Positions 1 through 7,427 are shown, counted from the stretch's first letter. The stretch is DNA of 9,191 nucleotides from Campylobacteraceae bacterium (GCA_015488975.1 WFMT01000035.1:1-9191), one strand, 5' to 3'. Notes: generated from the sequence alone by a model not told the origin. Translations and numbers: made by a program.

Positions 1-1
1 T

Positions 2-175
2 AAAATAACTGTGTGATATCAGCCCAAAGCATATATAGGTTATTTCTTTGATATAAATGATGCCATAAAAGATAAATTAATGCTTATATAGAAAGCTGCT
101 GATATAACACAAAACTCAACTAAAGAGAAGCAATCAAGCGTAAGGCAGACTATCACAGGAGTTACGCCGCGGTAG
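2..175 (+). pseudogene. possible decayed coding remnant (+ strand)
   Basis: Read from base 2, this frame looks like protein but is broken by TGA (14-16) and TAG (89-91) before ending at TAG 173-175. The segments read roughly KITV, then YQPKAYIGYFFDINDAIKD..., then KAADITQNSTKEKQ...ITGVTPR. Use of Lys, Asp, Asn and Ile codons resembles the real genes here. The stretch YIGYFFDINDAIKD vaguely recalls the second half of an AP2-type DNA-binding domain (pattern lGxFdtxeeA), as found in phage HNH proteins; that resemblance is from memory and weak. The left end lies outside the window. It could equally be chance reading in non-coding DNA. Confidence 0.22.
10..111. repeat. inverted repeat, 13 of 14 bp paired, 74-bp spacer
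   Basis: The left arm 10-23 (TGTGTGATATCAGC) and right arm 98-111 (GCTGATATAACACA) are complementary except at one position. Inside the arms, TATATA tracts at about 32-37 and 85-90 could pair too. The right arm ends one base before the left arm of the next inverted repeat. No target-site duplication or transposase accompanies it. In DNA this AT-rich, such a match can arise by chance, so its function is unknown. Confidence 0.4.
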
Positions 176-252
176 CTCCTGTGAGCTTTTTCACCTTTGC
201 CCATATAGCCTCTGCAATATATTCGTTTAAACTCCTATTCTATAGTTGAGTT
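113..252. repeat. inverted repeat, 10 bp perfect, enclosing a GC-rich hairpin
   Basis: The arms AACTCAACTA (113-122) and TAGTTGAGTT (243-252) are perfectly complementary. After a 1x1 mismatch, another three Watson-Crick pairs and a G-T pair are possible. The arms enclose the strong hairpin at 153-184. This could be the closing stem of a folded RNA, the ends of a small non-autonomous element, or coincidence. I could not match it to 6S RNA, tmRNA or SRP RNA. Confidence 0.35.
153..191 (+). terminator. strong intrinsic terminator-like hairpin (+ strand)
   Basis: Bases 153-165 pair with 172-184 in a 13-bp stem with one G-T pair, around the loop GCCGCG. Five T residues follow at 187-191. The stem is far richer in GC than the surrounding DNA, and the T tract lies only on the + side, so it should stop transcripts coming from the left. 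No intact + strand gene is visible to the left, so the gene it ends is outside the window, or is the decayed frame at 2-175. Confidence 0.6.
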
Positions 253-326
253 GGCATAAAAATTACATTGCATAAAGTAAGAGGAAAATAATAAAGAAAA
301 ATTAAACATGTATGATGCAAGCTATT

Positions 327-1052
327 TTACGGCATAAAAAATTCTTTTAGTTTTTTTGTAGCTACGGTAGCTTTTTCTTGTAAAAATATATCTGTTTTGA
401 TTTGGGTATATTTTGATATTTCAGGATTTATCTCTATGAATTTACCCTTGCAAAGATACGGAAATTCACTTGCAGGCATAATTTCTCCAGTTGTACCGAT
501 GATAAGCAGGGCATCAGCTTCTTTTACGAGCTTATATGATTTTCTGTATGCATTACCTGGAATCGGTTCTTTAAAAAAAACAAAATCAGGTTTTAGTATT
601 GAGCCACACTTGTCACAAACAGGTGGCAAGCTATCAAGACTGATTTCTTCACTTTTATATTTTATGCCACATCCAAGACAGACAAGCTTTTTTGTCGTGC
701 CGTGAAATTCTATGACATTTTTATTACCTGCTACTTGGTGTAGTCCGTCTATATTTTGGGTTATAACGGCTTTTAATATCCCCTTATTTTCTAAAAAAGC
801 AAGATACTCGTGAGCAAAATTCGGTTTGGAATCTATCATAAAATCATAAAATATCTCTTTTATCTTTTGCCAGCTTTCTTTAGGGTTTGCTTTAAAATAG
901 TCTATGTCAAGTATCAAAGGATCATACTTGTTCCAAAGACCATCTTTACCTCTAAAAGTAGGAATACCACTCTCGAGCGATATTCCAGCTCCTGTGAAAG
1001 CAACAAGTTTTTTACTGTTTTTTATGATTTTTACTGCTTCTTTATAAAGCAT
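327..1052 (-). CDS. Sir2-family NAD-dependent protein deacylase (sirtuin)
   Basis: A 241-residue sirtuin, normal bacterial length. These cytoplasmic enzymes remove acetyl or other acyl groups from lysines, consuming NAD and releasing nicotinamide and O-acyl-ADP-ribose. Visible landmarks are the NAD motif GAGIS (21-25) followed by GIPTFRG, TQNIDG (98-103), the catalytic His117 in FHG, and the zinc cysteines C125, C128, C146 and C149. It lacks the YxxR signature of CobB/SIRT5 desuccinylases in the expected region, and GLWNKYDP resembles archaeal-type deacetylases, so deacetylation is the likelier activity (inference). The usual FGE substrate-loop triplet reads FKE (160-162). The ATG at 1050-1052 is preceded by AAGGAG (1063-1068), about 10 bases away. 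It is the last gene on the minus strand and follows the terminator of the rplS cluster, so it probably has its own promoter. Confidence 0.95.
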   Translation of the reverse strand: MLYKEAVKIIKNSKKLVAFTGAGISLESGIPTFRGKDGLWNKYDPLILDIDYFKANPKESWQKIKEIFYDFMIDSKPNFAHEYLAFLENKGILKAVITQNIDGLHQVAGNKNVIEFHGTTKKLVCLGCGIKYKSEEISLDSLPPVCDKCGSILKPDFVFFKEPIPGNAYRKSYKLVKEADALLIIGTTGEIMPASEFPYLCKGKFIEINPEISKYTQIKTDIFLQEKATVATKKLKEFFMP

Positions 1053-1056
1053 GAAG

Positions 1057-1090
1057 ATAATACTCCTTAGAATAGTCTCAGGAGTATTAT
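1057..1090. repeat. palindrome covering the sirtuin -10 box and Shine-Dalgarno
   Basis: Bases 1057-1067 and 1080-1090 form an 11-bp perfect inverted repeat; AGA/TCT inside the 12-base spacer can add three pairs. On the minus strand the upstream arm overlaps the -10 box of the sirtuin gene and the downstream arm contains its Shine-Dalgarno AAGGAG. As DNA it could be an operator. As RNA it would fold only in transcripts starting further upstream, and would then hide the ribosome binding site. Confidence 0.6.
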
Positions 1091-1094
1091 ATCA
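1086..1094 (-). promoter_or_regulatory. extended -10 promoter for the sirtuin gene
   Basis: On the minus strand these bases read TGATATAAT, a perfect TGnTATAAT extended -10 box, with T-rich DNA upstream as in Campylobacter sigma-70 promoters. The expected start is near 1079, giving a leader of about 27 bases that contains the Shine-Dalgarno. TTGTCA lies 19 bp upstream but is a poor -35 candidate and sits inside the preceding terminator. Confidence 0.55.
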
Positions 1095-1105
1095 TATACA
1101 AAAGT

Positions 1106-1135
1106 AAAAATGACAATAAGTTATTTGTCATTTTT
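1106..1135 (-). terminator. intrinsic terminator of the ffh-rplS cluster
   Basis: AAAAATGACA (1106-1115) pairs with TGTCATTTTT (1126-1135) in a 10-bp stem, and ATAA/TTAT can extend it inward. The A run of one arm supplies a U run on the opposite transcript, so it could work in both directions. It begins 14 bases after the rplS stop, the expected place for the end of this transcription unit. Confidence 0.75.
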
Positions 1136-1149
1136 AATTTAAGGAAGGA

Positions 1150-1509
1150 TTATTTTCTTTTAAGTTCTTTGATTCTTGCGGCTTTACCTTTTCTATCTCT
1201 TAAATAAAAAAGTTTTGCTCTTCTTACTCTACCTTTTCTAAGTACCTTTATTTCATCTATACTATCACTGTAAAGTGGAAAGATTCTTTCAACTCCAATA
1301 TTATTTGCACCAACTTTTCTTACTATAAAAGAAGCACCTGAGCCAGTCCCTCTTTTTGCTATGCAAACACCCTCAAAATTTTGAATTCTTTGCTTGTCCC
1401 CTTCTTTAATTGTTACACCAACTCTTAGTGTATCTCCTGCTCTAAATTCAGGTCTTTTTTTCTCAGATGTTTGTTTTTGCTCAAAATCCTCTATATATCT
1501 ATTTCTCAT
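1150..1509 (-). CDS. rplS: 50S ribosomal protein L19
   Basis: 119 residues, the normal length for bL19, which sits on the large subunit near the interface with the 30S. The sequence shows the expected opening MRNRYIEDFE, the central GDTLRVGVTIKEGDKQRIQ and FEGVCIAKRGTG segments, GVERIFPLYSDSIDEIKVLRKG, and the basic tail RRAKLFYLRDRKGKAARIKE. The ATG at 1507-1509 lies inside the 3' end of trmD (11-base overlap) but has its own Shine-Dalgarno, AGAAGGA, about seven bases upstream. It is the last gene of the minus-strand cluster and is followed directly by a terminator. The trmD-rplS pairing is conserved widely in bacteria. Confidence 0.98.
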   Translation of the reverse strand: MRNRYIEDFEQKQTSEKKRPEFRAGDTLRVGVTIKEGDKQRIQNFEGVCIAKRGTGSGASFIVRKVGANNIGVERIFPLYSDSIDEIKVLRKGRVRRAKLFYLRDRKGKAARIKELKRK

Positions 1510-2206
1510 TATTGTTTCCTTCTATTTTTACTCTTTTGTACAAATCAGGCCTATAATATTTTGTCTTCAAAAGCGATAAACTATATTTTAAGGTTGCAAT
1601 TTTACCGTGATTTCCCTTTGAAAACTCTTTAATTATACTATTTTTTTTAAAAATATCAGGTTTTGTAAAAGATGGGGCTTCTATAAGAGTATTTTCATAA
1701 CTTTCAATATTTAAAGAGTCTGCATTTCCCAATACGCCTTTGATGTTTCTGCTGATAGCATCGCATAGTATAAGTGATGGTATTTCACCACCGGTTAGAA
1801 TATAATCACCTATTGAAAAAACTTCATCAGCATATAACTCTATCACCCTTTCATCAATGCCCTCATATCTTCCGCTGACAAAAACAATATGTTTTTTTCC
1901 CGATAGTCTTTTGGCATCATTTTGTTTGAAAAGTTTAGCTGATGGAGTTAAAAAAATAATATATGCATTATCATCTTTTTCTTTTATACTAGTTATCGTA
2001 TCAAATAGAGGTTGGGGCGACATAAGCATTCCTGCTCCACCTCCAATCAATGTGCCATCTACTTTTTTGTGTCTGTTTTTTGTATAATCTCTTGGATTTA
2101 AAAAATCTATTTTTATAAGTAATTTATCTATTGCATTTTTTAAGATTGAATCTTTAAAATAACAATTTATCAAACTGGGGAAAAGAGTTATAAAAGTAAA
2201 TTTCAT
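1499..2206 (-). CDS. trmD: tRNA (guanine-N1)-methyltransferase
   Basis: TrmD transfers a methyl group from S-adenosylmethionine to N1 of G37 beside the anticodon, preventing +1 frameshifts. It is a dimeric SPOUT (trefoil-knot) enzyme of the cytoplasm. With 235 residues it fits epsilonproteobacterial TrmD. Visible motifs are MKFTFITLFP at the start, GGGAGM (55-60), and the knot segments GRYEGIDER (112-120) and SIGDYILTGGE (131-141). R153 matches the E. coli catalytic Arg154, but the position of Asp169 is Glu168. The ATG at 2204-2206 was chosen because it overlaps the rimM stop as ATGA and gives the family N-terminus. The longer reading would need a TTG at 2230 and adds eight unconserved residues. 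There is no clear Shine-Dalgarno, which suggests coupling to rimM translation. Confidence 0.97.
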   Translation of the reverse strand: MKFTFITLFPSLINCYFKDSILKNAIDKLLIKIDFLNPRDYTKNRHKKVDGTLIGGGAGMLMSPQPLFDTITSIKEKDDNAYIIFLTPSAKLFKQNDAKRLSGKKHIVFVSGRYEGIDERVIELYADEVFSIGDYILTGGEIPSLILCDAISRNIKGVLGNADSLNIESYENTLIEAPSFTKPDIFKKNSIIKEFSKGNHGKIATLKYSLSLLKTKYYRPDLYKRVKIEGNNNEK

Positions 2207-2736
2207 GAATTTTCTAAGATACCGATGCAATCTTTTGTAAAAATTTTTCGCTCTTGTTTATCAAAATTGATAATGTATCTGTCAATATACGGTATCAAAA
2301 ATTTGATAGCATGTCCTAATGAACTCATACTTTTATCTGTTTTTACCAAAAGATAATCATTTGGCTCAAACCTTTCTATAGAGATTACTTCTCCAAGTAT
2401 ATTATTGTTTTCTATAATTTTGGAGCCTATTACATCAAACCAAAAAAATTCATCTTTTTTTAAAGCACACTGCTTTAGTGTACTTTTTAAATCAGTGAAT
2501 ATAAATTGATTAGTAAGAGATGAGGCATCATCTTTATTGTCATAGCCTACAAACTTAACGAGAGATCTTTTTTGATTGTAATTTTGAATAGTTAATTTTA
2601 TTTTTTGTGGAGTTAAAAAGTTACTTCCTTGTTTAAACTGTTCAGGAAAGTCACTTTTGTTATGAAGTTTTAACTCCCCTTTTAGTCCGACAGTTTTCCC
2701 TATTTGTGCAACTTGTAAAATAAAATCGTCTTTCAA
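2203..2736 (-). CDS. rimM: ribosome maturation factor RimM
   Basis: RimM binds S19 on the 30S head and helps mature the 3' domain of 16S rRNA. The 177-residue protein has the two expected parts: an N-terminal beta-barrel opening with LQVAQIGKTVGLKGELKLH (about 8-90) and a C-terminal PRC-barrel (about 95-170) starting at FFWFDVIGSKI with LGEV and NDYLLVK. It starts with TTG at 2734-2736, preceded by AAAGG at suitable spacing. Upstream, khpA ends 9 bases away; downstream, its TGA overlaps the trmD ATG as ATGA. It lies in the conserved rpsP-khpA-rimM-trmD-rplS order. Sequence similarity within this family is modest, but context and the N-terminal motif make the call secure. Confidence 0.95.
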   Translation of the reverse strand: MKDDFILQVAQIGKTVGLKGELKLHNKSDFPEQFKQGSNFLTPQKIKLTIQNYNQKRSLVKFVGYDNKDDASSLTNQFIFTDLKSTLKQCALKKDEFFWFDVIGSKIIENNNILGEVISIERFEPNDYLLVKTDKSMSSLGHAIKFLIPYIDRYIINFDKQERKIFTKDCIGILENS

Positions 2737-2745
2737 CTTTTACCT

Positions 2746-2991
2746 TTATTCTTCAAGTGCCTGTACCATAATCTTATAAGATCTTTTATCTTTTGCTTTG
2801 CATCCTGAGATAACTGTTTTTAATGAATTGATCATTTTACCCTCTTTTCCTATAAGCTTTCCGGTATCACCTTTGTCAGCATATATAGTAATTTCACTAA
2901 AAGTATCATCAACTACTCTGTTTTCTATTTTAACAACTTCTGGTTTATTTACCAAAAGTAAAGTAAATTCTCTTATAAAATCTTCTACCAT
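2746..2991 (-). CDS. khpA: KH-domain RNA-binding protein KhpA
   Basis: An 81-residue protein that is essentially one type-II KH domain. The RNA-binding GxxG loop reads GKEG (48-51) within KLIGKEGKMINSLKTVI. This family (formerly YlqC, near rpsP in many bacteria) binds RNA; in Gram-positive species it pairs with KhpB and influences cell division and sRNA biology. Whether a KhpB partner exists here cannot be seen in the window. The ATG at 2989-2991 follows the rpsP stop by one base, so translation is probably coupled to rpsP. The position between rpsP and rimM is the usual one. Confidence 0.93.
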   Translation of the reverse strand: MVEDFIREFTLLLVNKPEVVKIENRVVDDTFSEITIYADKGDTGKLIGKEGKMINSLKTVISGCKAKDKRSYKIMVQALEE

Positions 2992-2992
2992 T

Positions 2993-3226
2993 TTATTTAG
3001 ATCCGGTTATTTTTTTTACCCTATCACTTAGTTTTGCACCAACACTTTTCCAATATGTCAGTCTTTCATCATCAAACTTTATAGTTTCAGGTTCGCTCAA
3101 AGGATTGTAGTATCCTATGGATTCTATATATCCGCCATCTCTTCTTTTTCTACTGTCTGTTACAACTATCCTATAAAATGGTTTTTTCTTTCTTCCCAAT
3201 CTTGTTAGTCTTACAACTGTTGCCAT
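2993..3226 (-). CDS. rpsP: 30S ribosomal protein S16
   Basis: 77 residues, a typical bS16 of the small subunit. The N-terminus VVRLTRLGRKKKPFYRIVVTD is diagnostic, followed by SRKRRDGGYIESIGYYNPL and the closing segment LTYWKSVGAKLSDRVKKI. The ATG at 3224-3226 is preceded by a strong Shine-Dalgarno AAGGAG seven bases upstream. The 79-bp gap to ffh holds a -10-like TATAAT and an AU-rich inverted repeat, so the ribosomal part of the cluster may have its own promoter or leader. It is followed at one base by khpA. Confidence 0.98.
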   Translation of the reverse strand: MATVVRLTRLGRKKKPFYRIVVTDSRKRRDGGYIESIGYYNPLSEPETIKFDDERLTYWKSVGAKLSDRVKKITGSK

Positions 3227-3251
3227 TTACGCTCCTTATTTAAATTAAAAA

Positions 3252-3282
3252 TTAAAAGTTTTGTAAATTTTAAAACTTTTAA
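3252..3282 (-). promoter_or_regulatory. AU-rich hairpin in the rpsP leader / ffh trailer
   Basis: TTAAAAGTTTT (3252-3262) pairs perfectly with AAAACTTTTAA (3272-3282) around a 9-base loop, and with two mismatches the stem extends about ten more positions on each side (to about 3242 and 3292). On the minus transcript a U-rich stretch follows. With a single G-C pair it is a weak terminator at best; it may be an attenuating or stabilising structure between ffh and rpsP. Confidence 0.35.
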
Positions 3283-3293
3283 CTTTAAATTTT

Positions 3294-3299
3294 ATTATA
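3294..3299 (-). promoter_or_regulatory. candidate -10 box for the rpsP-rplS genes
   Basis: The minus strand reads TATAAT just after the ffh stop, within GATATAATAAAA. There is no TGn extension and no recognisable -35. If used, transcription would start near 3287 and the leader would carry the AU hairpin at 3252-3282 before the rpsP Shine-Dalgarno. AT richness makes chance matches likely. Confidence 0.35.
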
Positions 3300-3305
3300 T
3301 CTTAA

Positions 3306-4646
3306 TTATCTTGGAAATCCTCTTCCTTGAGCAGACATCATGCCTTGAAGATCTTGCATTCCTTTTTTACCTGAAAACTTTTTAGCCATTTTGGCGGCAT
3401 TTTGAAATTGTTTAATAGATCTGTTTACATCCATTTGAGACAGTCCGGCACCTTTTGCTATCCTTCTTTTTCTGCTATTATTTAAAATAGAAGGATGTTC
3501 TCTTTCTTTTTTAGTCATAGAGCTTATCATGGCTTTCATGGCTTTCATTTCAGACGAGTTTTCCAAATCCATATCTTTTATCTGGTTTGCCATGCCGGAA
3601 AGTCCCGGAATCATACCTACTAAAGATTTCATGCTACCTAATTTTTTCATACTTTCCATCTGTTCTAAAAAGTCATTAAAGTTAAATTCACCCTTTTTCA
3701 TTTTTTTGGTTAGTTTTTTAGCTTGTTTCTCATCTATAATAGCACTTGTTTTCTCAGCGAGCGTAGCAAGATCTCCCTCTCCCATCAAGCGATTTACCAC
3801 TCTTTCTGGTATAAAAAGCTCAAGGTCAGCAGCCTTTTCCCCGATACCTACAAATCTTAAAGGAACTCCTGTTTGTTTAGATATACCAAGTGCAACACCA
3901 CCTTTACTGTCGCCATCATATTTTGATAAAATTACACCGGTGATGCCAAGTTGCTCGTTGAAAGAACTTACACTTCTTACAGCATCTTGTCCACTTAAAG
4001 AATCAGCTACATAAAATATCTCATCAGGAATCAGAGTATTTTTTATATCTTTTAATTCATGCATTAATTCATCATCTATAGCCAATCTTCCGGCAGTATC
4101 AACTATAAGAACATCATATAAGCCTTCTTTTGCCTTTTTTAAAGCATTTTTGCTAATTATTTTAGGATTTTTTTCATGCTCATCAAAATACAAATCAAGT
4201 TCATTTTGTTCACAAAGTTGCTTTAACTGCTCTATTGCAGCTAGTCTTTGAAGATCGCAAGCTGCAATTAAAACTTTCTTTTTTCTAAGTTTTAGATAAT
4301 ATGCTAATTTTACAGTTGTTGTTGTTTTTCCGCTCCCTTGAAGACCTGCCATTAAAACTGTTGTTGGAGGTCTGGAGGAAAAAACAAAGCCTTGGCTACC
4401 GCTAATTTTTAAAATTTCAAATATATTTTTTTTCAGTGATTTTAAAAAATTATCTTTTCCGATACCATCTTTTTTTGTTTCAAGCTCAACACTCTTTATC
4501 AAATCTTTTACAACTTTATAATGTACATCCGCTTTAAGTAAAGATTTTTTAAGATTATCCAATGCTTTTTTTAAAGCTTTCTCATCATCTGCAAAGCGAA
4601 TTTTATTGATAGCAGTTTTAAAAGAGTCAGTCAATGTACCAAACAA
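3306..4646 (-). CDS. ffh: signal recognition particle protein Ffh (SRP54)
   Basis: Ffh binds 4.5S RNA, recognises hydrophobic signal sequences emerging from the ribosome, and with FtsY delivers the complex to the membrane in a GTP-dependent way. The 446 residues match the family length. An N-terminal helical domain (1 to about 88) precedes the G domain (about 95-295), with the P-loop GLQGSGKTT (101-109), DTAGR (183-187) and SKYDGD (241-246; more often TKxDGD). The methionine-rich M domain (about 320-446) includes GMIPGL and the RNA-binding segment SRKRRIAKGAG. The start is TTG at 4644-4646, with AAGGA upstream at good spacing and the family-like N-terminus FGTLTDSF. It leads the minus-strand cluster, 79 bp ahead of rpsP. 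Confidence 0.98.
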   Translation of the reverse strand: MFGTLTDSFKTAINKIRFADDEKALKKALDNLKKSLLKADVHYKVVKDLIKSVELETKKDGIGKDNFLKSLKKNIFEILKISGSQGFVFSSRPPTTVLMAGLQGSGKTTTTVKLAYYLKLRKKKVLIAACDLQRLAAIEQLKQLCEQNELDLYFDEHEKNPKIISKNALKKAKEGLYDVLIVDTAGRLAIDDELMHELKDIKNTLIPDEIFYVADSLSGQDAVRSVSSFNEQLGITGVILSKYDGDSKGGVALGISKQTGVPLRFVGIGEKAADLELFIPERVVNRLMGEGDLATLAEKTSAIIDEKQAKKLTKKMKKGEFNFNDFLEQMESMKKLGSMKSLVGMIPGLSGMANQIKDMDLENSSEMKAMKAMISSMTKKEREHPSILNNSRKRRIAKGAGLSQMDVNRSIKQFQNAAKMAKKFSGKKGMQDLQGMMSAQGRGFPR

Positions 4647-4660
4647 ATGCAGTCCTTAAA

Positions 4661-4689
4661 ATAATAGTTTTTAAAAGAGTGCAATAATA
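4661..4689 (-). promoter_or_regulatory. candidate ffh promoter region
   Basis: The 79-bp gap between the upstream terminator and ffh contains two TATTAT hexamers on the minus strand (4684-4689 and 4661-4666) behind T-rich DNA. Since a terminator lies just upstream, ffh needs a promoter here. I cannot tell which hexamer is used, and neither has the TGn extension. Confidence 0.3.
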
Positions 4690-4716
4690 CTAAAAAATAG
4701 CTTAAAAATAAGTTAT

Positions 4717-4749
4717 GAAGAAAAGTTAAGGAGGAAAAATCCCCCTTAA
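4717..4749 (-). terminator. intrinsic terminator of the glycine-zipper gene
   Basis: Bases 4740-4749 pair with 4726-4735 in a 10-bp stem that includes one G-U pair on the minus-strand RNA, with a UUUU loop. A CTTTTCTTC tail follows on the minus side, whereas the + side has no T run. It starts 3 bases after the stop of the gene at 4753-5268, so it ends that gene and insulates ffh. Confidence 0.7.
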
Positions 4750-4752
4750 TGT

Positions 4753-5268
4753 TCAATATTCTATAATTTCTCTAATTCTAATAAATCTTAATGCTCTATT
4801 ACTGAATTTTACTATCTTTTGACCTTTAAAATATGCGATATTTTTATATCTTATTATCGCTCTTGTATAAGTATCATTATATTTTGTAACACATCTTCTT
4901 TGGGTTCTGTATCCACTTGTATAACTTCTTGTATTTCTTCTTGATAAATTGTTCCCGACTAATGTTCCTATGATAGCTCCACCGACAGTAGCAGCTATTT
5001 TGCCACCGCCACCGCCTACTTGATGACCTATTATGCCCCCGGTTATACCTCCGATAAGTGCACCAATATTTGAATTTGCATCACTATTGTAATACCTGCG
5101 AACAGGAACTTGTTCGTTCCAGCACTCTTGATAGGGAACCCTTTTTGTTATATTAGCATATATAGGTTTGCTTCTTACTACCATAACTCTTTTTGAAATA
5201 GTAAAACTTTGTGCATTTAGTGCAACTGTTACACTCAAAAACAATATTGCAAAAATTAATTTTTTCAT
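4753..5268 (-). CDS. exported glycine-zipper (2TM) envelope protein
   Basis: 171 residues with a clear Sec signal peptide (1-19, KK then a hydrophobic core, likely cut after LNA before QS); there is no lipobox cysteine. The central segment 69-105 is a glycine zipper (GALIGGITGGIIG...GGAIIGTLVG) of the type found in the Rickettsia 17-kDa antigen family, which can form a helical hairpin in the envelope. Two cysteines flank it, C49 in YQECWNEQVP and C126 in RRCVTKY, and could form a disulfide (inference). The mature protein is basic with many Tyr and Arg. The ATG at 5266-5268 has AAAGGA (5276-5281) seven bases upstream. It is transcribed alone, divergently from the exported thioredoxin-fold gene, and ends at its own terminator. 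The precise function is unknown. Confidence 0.85.
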   Translation of the reverse strand: MKKLIFAILFLSVTVALNAQSFTISKRVMVVRSKPIYANITKRVPYQECWNEQVPVRRYYNSDANSNIGALIGGITGGIIGHQVGGGGGKIAATVGGAIIGTLVGNNLSRRNTRSYTSGYRTQRRCVTKYNDTYTRAIIRYKNIAYFKGQKIVKFSNRALRFIRIREIIEY

Positions 5269-5284
5269 AGCCTTATCCTTTATT

Positions 5285-5300
5285 GATGATAGATATCATC
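5285..5300. promoter_or_regulatory. 16-bp palindrome, candidate operator
   Basis: GATGATA and TATCATC are perfect inverted arms around a GA centre. The site lies 16 bp upstream of the glycine-zipper ATG, between its Shine-Dalgarno and the -10-like box at 5319-5324, and about 96 bp upstream of the divergent gene. The tight spacing suits a dimeric DNA-binding protein better than an RNA hairpin. The regulator is unknown. Confidence 0.4.
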
Positions 5301-5318
5301 TTGTTTTATTTTTAAAAC

Positions 5319-5324
5319 TTTATA
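5319..5324 (-). promoter_or_regulatory. candidate -10 box for the glycine-zipper gene
   Basis: The minus strand reads TATAAA within TTAGTATAAAG. A start near 5312 would give a leader of about 44 bases that carries the 16-bp palindrome and the Shine-Dalgarno. There is no convincing -35, as is usual in this phylum. Confidence 0.35.
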
Positions 5325-5348
5325 CTAAAATTGTGAAAAAATCGTGCA

Positions 5349-5375
5349 TTAACATACCTTTTGATATTGTATAAA
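5349..5375 (+). promoter_or_regulatory. candidate promoter for the exported thioredoxin-fold gene
   Basis: TTAACA (5349-5354) and TATAAA (5370-5375) are separated by 15 bp, slightly short. A start near 5382 would leave a leader of only about 15 bases, just containing the Shine-Dalgarno. This is a weak match in AT-rich DNA, but the gene is divergent from its left neighbour and needs a promoter in this gap. Confidence 0.35.
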
Positions 5376-5396
5376 TGTATTTTAAAAAGGAAGAAA

Positions 5397-7421
<2,025 letters not shown>

Positions 7422-7427
<6 letters not shown>

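Noticed and set aside
40..204. 54-codon minus-strand frame with an AGAGG upstream and a hydrophobic C-terminal half
   Set aside because: It runs antisense to the more protein-like + frame and through the terminator-like hairpin. Hydrophobicity is expected from AT-rich reverse reading, and there is no other support.
114..251. Integron attC-like site: ACTCAAC (RYYYAAC) at 114-120 and GTTGAGT (GTTRRRY) at 245-251
   Set aside because: The consensus is loose and fits by chance. The interior is asymmetric, the L boxes do not pair convincingly, and no integrase or cassette gene is visible.
1..326. Known RNA genes (tmRNA, 6S, SRP RNA, tRNA) in the gene-free left end
   Set aside because: No TΨC-like GGTTCGAATCC, no tmRNA tag frame, no SRP tetraloop motif, and the 6S-type central bubble does not fit the observed stems.
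2207..2230. Longer trmD starting at TTG 2230
   Set aside because: It adds eight unconserved residues and overlaps rimM by 28 bases; the ATG at 2206 forms ATGA with the rimM stop and gives the family N-terminus.
3529..4014. 161-codon open frame on the + strand
   Set aside because: Wholly antisense to ffh, whose protein is certain; the Ser/Phe/Pro-rich translation is typical of a shadow frame.
5361..5396. Longer YyaL-family protein starting at TTG 5361
   Set aside because: The 12 extra residues would precede a clean signal peptide, and the best Shine-Dalgarno (5387-5393) belongs to the ATG at 5397.
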